Assembly (NCBI GenBank): GCA_037444305.1
Contig: JBBIMP010000070.1
Coordinates: 1 to 14,792 of the forward strand
Direction of reading: 5' to 3'
Source of the DNA: JBBIMP01 sp037444305
Lineage (GTDB): Bacteria; Acidobacteriota; UBA6911
Length of the DNA stretch: 14,792 bases
The position numbers were made by a program, and so were the translations under genes. Below, in pieces: positions 1-5,285 of the stretch (positions within the stretch are counted from its first letter, which is position 1; every line of letters begins with the position of its first letter). A model generated the notes under the pieces. The model was not told the DNA's origin, did not search any database, and saw nothing but the letters and a program-made list of their open reading frames with translations.

Positions 1-1
1 G

Positions 2-151
2 GGCGTAAGCCCTGGGTTGTCGGTGAATGCCCGGATTGAGCCCTGTAAGGGCGGCACAGCCGGTGTCGCCCTTGCAGGGCTCCTCTCTCCGCTTATCCGC
101 CTTACCCAGGGCTTGCGCCATGGGCTTTCCTGTCGGACCCTTTCAGGGTCC
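2..151. repeat. Composite palindromic intergenic repeat of three hairpins
   Basis: The sequence shows three nested or adjacent stems. The outer arms 2-17 and 104-119 pair over 16 bp with one G-T wobble. Inside them, 38-57 pairs with 63-82 (20 bp, two wobbles, 5-nt loop AGCCG). A separate hairpin, GGACCCT-TTC-AGGGTCC, lies at 135-151. The density of structure and lack of coding signal suggest a dispersed REP/MITE-like intergenic element. From memory, similar motifs of the AGCCCTG...AAGGGCG / ACCCAGGGCT / AGGGTCC type recur between genes in Acidobacteriota-like genomes. Open frames here are artefacts of the repeat. The left end may extend outside the window. Confidence 0.6.
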
Positions 152-241
152 TCAATTGCACAGGATTCTTTCCGTAGCCTCAGAACGGTCTCGGGACAGG
201 CGCCAAAACCTCGAAATTTCTGAAGTCAAACACGCATATGG

Positions 242-261
242 TACGTCACAATTTCGACGTA
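242..261. promoter_or_regulatory. Possible operator palindrome upstream of hcp
   Basis: TACGTC and GACGTA form a 6-bp inverted repeat separated by 8 bp (ACAATTTC). It is centred 36 bp upstream of the FNR-type site of hcp, so a second regulator could bind here. I recognise no specific factor, and 6-bp arms can occur by chance. Confidence 0.25.
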
Positions 262-280
262 ATGGCGCCTGCTCCCGAAA

Positions 281-329
281 TTGATTCAAGTCAAGGAAGG
301 CTTTTCGGTTTGATGCGATAACTCCCACC
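281..329 (+). promoter_or_regulatory. FNR/DNR/HcpR-type class II promoter of hcp
   Basis: TTGAT-TCAA-GTCAA at 281-294 fits the CRP/FNR-superfamily box TTGAY-N4-RTCAA. A -10-like GATAAC lies at 317-322, which predicts transcription starting near 329. The centre of the box (287.5) is then at -41.5, the classic position for a class II FNR-type activator. hcp genes are known targets of FNR, DNR or HcpR under anoxia or nitric-oxide stress. The motif and spacing are seen. The regulator's identity is inferred, and no such gene lies in the window. Confidence 0.72.
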
Positions 330-333
330 TTCG

Positions 334-354
334 CGGGCCGGATTGTCCGGCCCG
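334..354 (+). other. Hairpin in the hcp 5' leader
   Basis: CGGGCCGGA and TCCGGCCCG form a perfect 9-bp stem with a TTG loop. It lies between the predicted transcription start (about 329) and the ribosome binding site (AAAGGG, 372-377). No U-tract follows, so a simple terminator is unlikely. It may protect the 5' end of the mRNA or affect translation. Confidence 0.5.
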
Positions 355-386
355 GTTGCATCCAACTTCAGAAAGGGTTGTCGAAT

Positions 387-2081
387 ATGTTCTGTTTCCA
401 GTGCGAACAAACGGCCCGCGGAACCGGTTGCACCGGCATGGCAGTCTGCGGCAAAGATGAAAATTCCGCCATATTGCAGGACCTCCTGGTCCACGCCGCC
501 AAAGGCATCGCCCAGTACGCCCACCGCGCCCGCATCCTTGGCGCACGTGACCGCGCCCTGGACGTTTTCCTGGTGAAGGCGCTCTTCACGACGGTTACCA
601 ACGTCAACTTCGACACCGCGCGCATCGCCGAATTCTGCCGGCGCGCCGCGGCCATGCGCGACACGGGCCGGAAGCTTTACGAGGAGGCCTGCCGGCAGGC
701 CGGGAAGGAACCCGAATCGATCGCCGGCCCGGCCGAGTGGCAGCCCGCCGCCGACTTCGCGGGATTGCTGAACCAGGCCCGCAGCTATTCGATCCCTTCC
801 CGCAGGGAGAAGTTCGGTCCCGACATCACCGGCCTGCAGGAGCTCCTGCTTTACGGCGTGAAGGGAACCGCCGCCTACGCGGACCACGCCCTTGTACTGG
901 GCCGCGAGGACGAAAGCGTCTACGCCTTCTTCCATGAAGCCCTGGAGTACCTCTCCCGCCCCGAACAGACGGTCGAGGAGCTTTTTGCCCTCGCGCTGCG
1001 TTGCGGGGAGGTCAACCTCCGGGCCATGGAGATCCTGAGCACCATTCACACCGAATCCTACGGACACCCGGTGCCAACCCCGGTCCGCACGGAGCCGGTC
1101 AAGGGCAAGTGCATCCTCGTGTCCGGCCATGACCTCAGGGACCTGGAAGCGCTGCTGAAGCAGACCGAGGGCCTTGGCCTCAACGTCTACACGCACGGCG
1201 AGCTCCTCCCGGCGCACGGCTATCCCGGGCTGAAAAAATACCAGCACCTCGTGGGAAACTACGGCGGCGCGTGGCAAAACCAGGCGGAGGAATTCGCCTG
1301 TTTTCCGGGCGCCATCCTCATGACCACCAACTGCATTCAGCGGCCGCAGCCGTCCTACAGCGACAGGATCTTCACCTCGGGTCTGGTGGCCTGGCCCGGG
1401 ATCACGCACATCGGTGACGGAAATTTCTCCCCTGTGATCGCCTCTGCCCTCGGAGCGCCCGGCTTCCCGGAAGACGGCCCGGACCAGACGATCCTGGTGG
1501 GCTTTGGCCACGAAACCGTCCTGGGCGTGGCCGACAAGGTCATCGACGCGGTGAAAGGCGGCGCCATCCGGCATTTCTTCCTGGTCGGCGGCTGTGACGG
1601 TGCGAGGCCTGGCCGCAACTACTACTCGCAGTTTGCCGAGGCTGTGCCCGACGACTGCATGATCCTGACGCTGGCCTGCGGCAAGTACAGGTTCAACAAG
1701 ATGGACTTCGGCACCATCGGCGGGATCCCCCGCCTGCTGGACATGGGCCAGTGCAACGATGCCTACTCGGCCATCCGCGTCGCGGCGGCGCTGGCCGATG
1801 CCTTCAAGTGCGGTGTCAATGACCTGCCGCTCTCGCTCGTGCTTTCCTGGTATGAACAGAAGGCGGTGTGCATCCTGCTGACGCTGCTCCACCTCGGCAT
1901 ACGAGACATCCGCCTTGGTCCCACGCTGCCGGCGTTCATTACGCCCGCCGTTCTCGGCGTGCTCTCCGAGAAGTTCAATCTGATGCCGATCACCACGCCC
2001 GCCGCGGACCTGGAGGCGATCCTTGGCGCCGATGCAGTGAGGGCGGTGCGCGAGGAGCAGCCTGAACCGATCGTGATTTAA
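387..2081 (+). CDS. hcp: Hydroxylamine reductase / hybrid cluster protein (class I-type N-terminus)
   Basis: Hcp is a cytoplasmic iron-sulfur protein first assayed as a hydroxylamine reductase and later linked to nitric-oxide reduction and protein S-nitrosylation in E. coli. The 564-aa product has the expected length. Cys3, Cys6, Cys15 and Cys21 form the C-x2-C-x8-C-x5-C motif for the first [Fe-S] cluster. All hybrid-cluster ligands known from Desulfovibrio Hcp are present: His248, Glu272, Cys316, Cys403 (in GGCDG), Cys431, Cys456, Glu490 and Lys492. I chose ATG 387 because AAAGGG sits 9 nt upstream and MFCFQCEQTA is the usual N-terminus. The in-frame TTG at 378 abuts that site, so it is unlikely. 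No hcr reductase gene is adjacent. The FNR-type promoter upstream implies induction in low oxygen or by nitric oxide. Confidence 0.97.
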   Translation: MFCFQCEQTARGTGCTGMAVCGKDENSAILQDLLVHAAKGIAQYAHRARILGARDRALDVFLVKALFTTVTNVNFDTARIAEFCRRAAAMRDTGRKLYEEACRQAGKEPESIAGPAEWQPAADFAGLLNQARSYSIPSRREKFGPDITGLQELLLYGVKGTAAYADHALVLGREDESVYAFFHEALEYLSRPEQTVEELFALALRCGEVNLRAMEILSTIHTESYGHPVPTPVRTEPVKGKCILVSGHDLRDLEALLKQTEGLGLNVYTHGELLPAHGYPGLKKYQHLVGNYGGAWQNQAEEFACFPGAILMTTNCIQRPQPSYSDRIFTSGLVAWPGITHIGDGNFSPVIASALGAPGFPEDGPDQTILVGFGHETVLGVADKVIDAVKGGAIRHFFLVGGCDGARPGRNYYSQFAEAVPDDCMILTLACGKYRFNKMDFGTIGGIPRLLDMGQCNDAYSAIRVAAALADAFKCGVNDLPLSLVLSWYEQKAVCILLTLLHLGIRDIRLGPTLPAFITPAVLGVLSEKFNLMPITTPAADLEAILGADAVRAVREEQPEPIVI

Positions 2082-2106
2082 GCGCAATCAGTGACGGGAG
2101 TTCCCA

Positions 2107-2159
2107 GCCGCGCCACGGATTGCCCGGATTTCAGTGTCCTGCGCAATCCGTGGCTCGGC
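2107..2159. terminator. Long hairpin between convergent hcp and lactate permease genes
   Basis: GCCACGGATTGC (2112-2123) pairs perfectly with GCAATCCGTGGC (2143-2154). Four more pairs outside one C/T mismatch extend the stem to 17 bp around a 19-nt loop. It fills most of the 88-bp gap between two converging stop codons, as expected for a bidirectional terminator. There is no T-tract on either side, so it could instead be a repeat or an mRNA-stabilising element. Confidence 0.5.
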
Positions 2160-2169
2160 CGCAAAGGCT

Positions 2170-3939
2170 TCAGGCGGAGGATCTCGCGTTGCGGATCAAA
2201 ATGAACGCGGCGGCCGAAAAGATCGAGAGCGCGATCAGGGTGCCCGCATTGAACAGCCCCTTCTGGGCCGACCAGACTATCGAGTAGCCGATCGCCCCGG
2301 GCAGGAAAGCATAGTAGACAAACGGCAGGAGAGTCTTGCGGATCACCGCACCCTCTTTCCCCACCAGGCCGACGACGGCGGAAGCGGCCACGACATTGTG
2401 CACGCAGATGATGTTCCCGGCGGCACCGCCCACCGCCTGCAGCGCCACGATCCACACCGGATCCACGCCTATGCGCTGCCCCACACCAAACTGGAAGAGC
2501 GCGAACATCATGTTGCTCACCGTATTGCTCCCGGCCACAAAGGCGCCGAACCCGCCGATCAGCGGCGCAAACAGCGGCCACGCCGAGCCGGCCAGCGATG
2601 CAATCCCCTCAGCAAGCGCAATCGGCATCCTGGGATAGCCCTGCAGCCCCCCTTCGGTGTTGATGAAAACCTGGACCATGGGAACAGTGAAAACCAGGGC
2701 CACCGAGGCAGCCAACATCGTCTTTGCCGAACCGGCCCACGCCCTCCGGTAGGAGGACCAGTGCATCCCGTGGAAAAAGAACGTGATCAGCGAAACAGCG
2801 ATGAAGATCGTGCCCGGCAGGTAGAGCGGCTGCACGCTCGAGTGGATGCCGGTCCCCAGAATGTCGCGTAGGCCGACCGTCCACCCGGTCAGCAGGGAGT
2901 TGAAGGGCAGCTCCTTGAGACGTGTGAGTACGAGGAAGAGAGCCACCAGCACATACGGCATCCAGGCCTTCAGAAGGCTCATCGCTCCGCTGCGGTGCGC
3001 GACATCTGCGATGCTGATGCTCCCGGTCCACTCCGGATCCCACCGGTCCCTCGAACCGAATTCCCAGGGCGGCTCATTGCTCGGCAACAAGAATCCTTTC
3101 CTCGCCGCCGCTATCACCAGCGCCAGGCCCGTCAGTCCGCCTAGGATGGAAGGAAACTCCGGCCCCAGGAGGAACGCCGCCGCTATGTAGGGCACTGTCA
3201 TCGCAAGCGCGGCGAAGAGCGCAAACCGCCACACCCGGAGCCCCTCGCCGAATGACCGGTTGCGGCCGAAAAACCGCGTAATCAGCGAGACGACGAACAG
3301 AGGTATCAGCGTGCCCGCCACGGCGTGCAGCAGCGCCACCCTTGTTCCGATGAGGAACAGGAAGGCCGGCCAGTCGTGCCCCTGCACCGCCGCGAATTCA
3401 CGGACCATGTCATCGGTCGACAAGCCCGCGTTGACGCCGACCAGGATCGGCGTGCCCGCGGCGCCGAAAGACACGGGTGTGCTCTGGATGATCATCCCGG
3501 CGACGACCGCGGCCATTCCGGGAAATCCGAGCCCCACCATCAACGGAACTGCGACCGCCGCCGGTGTGCCGAATCCCGCCGCCCCCTCGATGAACGAGCC
3601 GAACAGCCAGGCGATGATGATTACCTGGATGCGCCGGTCGGGCGTGATGTCGGTGAAGCCCTGCCGGATCGTCTTCATGGCGCCGCTCTCCTGCAGCGTG
3701 TTCAGCAGGAGGATCGCCCCGAAGATGATATAGAGCAAGGTCGCGGTCACGACCAGACCGTTGATCGAGGCCGCGGCCACCTTCACCCCGGGCACTTTCC
3801 ACACGAAGAGCGCGAGGCCCGCAGCAACCGCGTAAGAGAGCGGCATGGCCCGGCTGGCCGGCCAACGGAGCCCAACCAGGAAAACCGCAACGACGGCGAT
3901 TGGGAGAAAGGAGAGCGCGGCAAGCATTCCGACGTCCAT
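2170..3939 (-). CDS. lctP: L-lactate permease family transporter
   Basis: This 589-aa polytopic membrane protein belongs to the lactate permease family (LctP/LldP, TC 2.A.14), which moves lactate, and sometimes glycolate, with protons across the inner membrane. The chain is almost continuous hydrophobic helices (roughly 12-14). Family signatures include FIEGAAGFGTP at 116-126, GSNTVSNMMF at 470-479 and HNVVAASAVVGL at 514-525. A hydrophilic loop lies around 286-318. ATG 3939 is preceded by GAGGGG at 4-nt spacing. An internal ATG at codon 5 is possible but less well placed. No lactate dehydrogenase (lldD, lldEFG, dld) is adjacent, so the gene appears monocistronic. Substrate specificity within the family cannot be read from sequence. 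Confidence 0.94.
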   Translation of the reverse strand: MDVGMLAALSFLPIAVVAVFLVGLRWPASRAMPLSYAVAAGLALFVWKVPGVKVAAASINGLVVTATLLYIIFGAILLLNTLQESGAMKTIRQGFTDITPDRRIQVIIIAWLFGSFIEGAAGFGTPAAVAVPLMVGLGFPGMAAVVAGMIIQSTPVSFGAAGTPILVGVNAGLSTDDMVREFAAVQGHDWPAFLFLIGTRVALLHAVAGTLIPLFVVSLITRFFGRNRSFGEGLRVWRFALFAALAMTVPYIAAAFLLGPEFPSILGGLTGLALVIAAARKGFLLPSNEPPWEFGSRDRWDPEWTGSISIADVAHRSGAMSLLKAWMPYVLVALFLVLTRLKELPFNSLLTGWTVGLRDILGTGIHSSVQPLYLPGTIFIAVSLITFFFHGMHWSSYRRAWAGSAKTMLAASVALVFTVPMVQVFINTEGGLQGYPRMPIALAEGIASLAGSAWPLFAPLIGGFGAFVAGSNTVSNMMFALFQFGVGQRIGVDPVWIVALQAVGGAAGNIICVHNVVAASAVVGLVGKEGAVIRKTLLPFVYYAFLPGAIGYSIVWSAQKGLFNAGTLIALSIFSAAAFILIRNARSSA

Positions 3940-3944
3940 GGGGC

Positions 3945-3991
3945 CCCTCGATCAGGATCGTCATTATAGCGGCCCTCGATCACCCAATGAA
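3945..3991 (-). promoter_or_regulatory. Promoter of the lactate permease gene with repeated CCCTCGATCA motif
   Basis: On the minus strand a perfect TATAAT (3968-3963) lies 17 bp from a weak -35 TTCATT (3991-3986), predicting a start near 3956 and a 17-nt leader. CCCTCGATCA occurs twice (3945-3954 and 3973-3982, 28 bp apart), flanking the -10. CGATC-AG-GATCG (3949-3960) is an inverted repeat over the start site. These could be operator half-sites, for example for a GntR-type lactate regulator, but the regulator is not identified. Confidence 0.55.
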
Positions 3992-4201
3992 ATCACGGAA
4001 ATGCAACTGCCCGGGCTGCGGCACACGTAATCACTTCTCCCGGGACGAACACTGCGCTTTTCTGTCCTCTGCCTCGGGGCAGCCATTCTTCATCCTCACA
4101 TCGAATTTAAGCCCCGTTTCCGGGGGTGGATTTCAGGTTGTTCTCCTGCAAGTAATCAGCGTGCCTGGGTCCGAGCCCCAGTATCCGGATTGCCTTGATT
4201 C
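3992..4201. other. Intergenic region between divergent lctP and toxin-antitoxin promoters
   Basis: No gene is supported here; the short open frames lack ribosome binding sites and family signatures. A small hairpin CCCCG-TTTC-CGGGG sits at 4112-4125. A 5-bp stem with a 7-nt loop at 4165-4181 resembles a tRNA T-arm, but no acceptor, D or anticodon arm can be paired with it. Confidence 0.5.
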
Positions 4202-4237
4202 TTGACTTAGTCAGGACCTAGTCTTATGATTCGGCCA
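4202..4237 (+). promoter_or_regulatory. Sigma-70-type promoter and operator of the toxin-antitoxin operon (predicted leaderless)
   Basis: TTGACT (4202-4207) and TATGAT (4225-4230) are separated by exactly 17 bp. Initiation about 7 nt after the -10 falls on the A of the antitoxin ATG at 4237, and no Shine-Dalgarno sequence precedes that ATG. The spacer holds two 9-bp near-palindromes, GACTTAGTC (4204-4212) and GACCTAGTC (4215-4223), one helical turn (11 bp) apart. This is a plausible binding site for the antitoxin, since Phd/YefM proteins usually repress their own promoter. Confidence 0.68.
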
Positions 4238-4476
4238 TGAAGACAATCACTACCCATTACGCCAAGACGCACCTTTCACGCCTCCTGAAGGAAGTGCAAC
4301 AGGGCGAGGAAATCATCATTCTCAATGGCAAGACTCCGGCGGGACGTCTGATTGCCGTTGATTCTGAGGATCGCCGGCGCCCCGCTGTGGGAACAGTCAC
4401 CTCCGGACCGGTGGCGTGTGCAGAGGATGCTTTTGCACCCTTGGACGATGCCGCCTTGAATGAGTGGGGCCTGTGA
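4237..4476 (+). CDS. Type II antitoxin, Phd/YefM family
   Basis: This 79-aa protein is predicted to neutralise the PIN-domain toxin encoded immediately downstream and to repress the operon. The N-terminal half has the Phd/YefM fold signature: HYAKTHLSRLLKEVQQGEEI followed by a G-x-P-x-x-R-L-I strand (about residues 32-40). The C-terminal half is acidic and proline-rich, as expected for a disordered toxin-binding tail, and ends in WGL. The stop codon overlaps the toxin's GTG start by 4 nt (GTGA), so translation is probably coupled. No ribosome binding site precedes the ATG, consistent with a leaderless transcript. The pairing with a PIN toxin also allows the loose label VapB. Confidence 0.88.
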   Translation: MKTITTHYAKTHLSRLLKEVQQGEEIIILNGKTPAGRLIAVDSEDRRRPAVGTVTSGPVACAEDAFAPLDDAALNEWGL

Positions 4477-4859
4477 TCTGCATCCTGGACACCTGCACGT
4501 TCATCTGGCTATGCGCGGAACCTGCGCGGCTGTCCGACGCCGCGCGGGAAGCGATCGATTTCAGCGGTACGGAGCTGATCCTGGGAGAGGTGTCGGTTCT
4601 CGAAATCGCGCTCAAGTGGCAAGCGCGCAAGATCGCGCTCCCCGAACCGCCGCGGGTCTGGGTGGATCATCAGGCAGCTATCTGGTCCGTACGGTTCCTG
4701 CCCATTTCCCGGGAACACATGTACCGCATCACCGAGCTTCCCGAATATCATCGCGATCCTTTCGACCGTCTGCTCGTCGCAGCCGCCTTGACCGAGGCTG
4801 CCACCATTCTCACACCCGATCCGGCGGTTCATCGCTACCCCGTGAGCTGCCGCTGGTAG
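4473..4859 (+). CDS. vapC: PIN-domain toxin ribonuclease, VapC-like
   Basis: This 128-aa protein is a PIN-domain metal-dependent ribonuclease; characterised VapC toxins cut tRNA or rRNA and stop translation. The acidic active-site set is visible: Asp6 in ILDTCTF, Glu44 in VSVLEIALK, Asp98 in DPFDRLLVAAAL, and Asp116 in the C-terminal TPDP motif, followed by the typical RYPV. GTG 4473 is favoured because it overlaps the antitoxin stop in the usual GTGA fashion and follows GAGTGGGG. An in-frame GTG at 4464 would add three residues. The RNA target cannot be inferred. The pair may stabilise the neighbouring island. Confidence 0.9.
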   Translation: MICILDTCTFIWLCAEPARLSDAAREAIDFSGTELILGEVSVLEIALKWQARKIALPEPPRVWVDHQAAIWSVRFLPISREHMYRITELPEYHRDPFDRLLVAAALTEAATILTPDPAVHRYPVSCRW

Positions 4860-5285
4860 CCCTCCGCCGGCATGTTCCGCGCGCGCGGCTGACCGGCCCC
4901 AATCCTGCCCCTTGCCCCAGCCGAGACAGGATTTGAGCGTGAGGCAATCACTGACGTTATCGCGGAATGACTATCTGTATCTCTTGGTGCAGCGGGATCT
5001 CCCGCATTGGGGGCTGCCGGAACTGATCGGGCTTTGAGTGTCACCGGCAAAGTTCCATGTCCGCCACTTGAGTGCGGCATAAGATCACCCGGAATTGGCC
5101 CGCGAACGCAGGGAGCGCGGAAGGGACCGGCCATATCGCATGGGAATCCAGGCTAGATCAGCGTACGTCCGCTGGATCCTCCCATCAAAGGCACGCTACT
5201 GGGCCGAGGCCAAGGACTCATCCTCACCAGCTTGTAGACCGCCACTCCAAAGGTGAACATCCCCCCGGTTTACACGCACTACTCG
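4860..5285. other. Gene-poor stretch between vapC and hsdR, possible decayed mobile-element end
   Basis: I find no supportable gene here. Visible structures are AATCCTG (4901-4907) against CAGGATT (4927-4933), which may terminate the toxin-antitoxin operon; GCGGGA-TC-TCCCGC at 4992-5005; and CCGC-C-ACT-TG-AGT-GCGG at 5061-5077. The stretch around 5038-5105, with its GTCACCGG, GTTCCATGTCCGCCACT and GATCACCCGGAATTGGC words, recalls sequences near IS21-family ends. No transposase remnant or terminal repeat confirms this. The region separates a plus-strand operon from the 3' end of minus-strand hsdR and looks like recombination debris. Confidence 0.4.

Noticed and set aside
378..386. TTG start for hcp
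   Set aside because: It lies directly against the ribosome binding site with no spacer. ATG 387 has proper spacing and gives the conserved N-terminus.
291..2087. 598-codon open frame on the minus strand opposite hcp
   Set aside because: It is an antisense shadow; the plus strand has all Hcp metal ligands in the expected order.
4165..4181. tRNA T-arm-like stem-loop (CTGGG-TCCGAGC-CCCAG)
   Set aside because: The loop departs from the T-loop consensus at its second base, and no matching acceptor, anticodon or D arm lies upstream. Most likely chance, so no attachment site is claimed.
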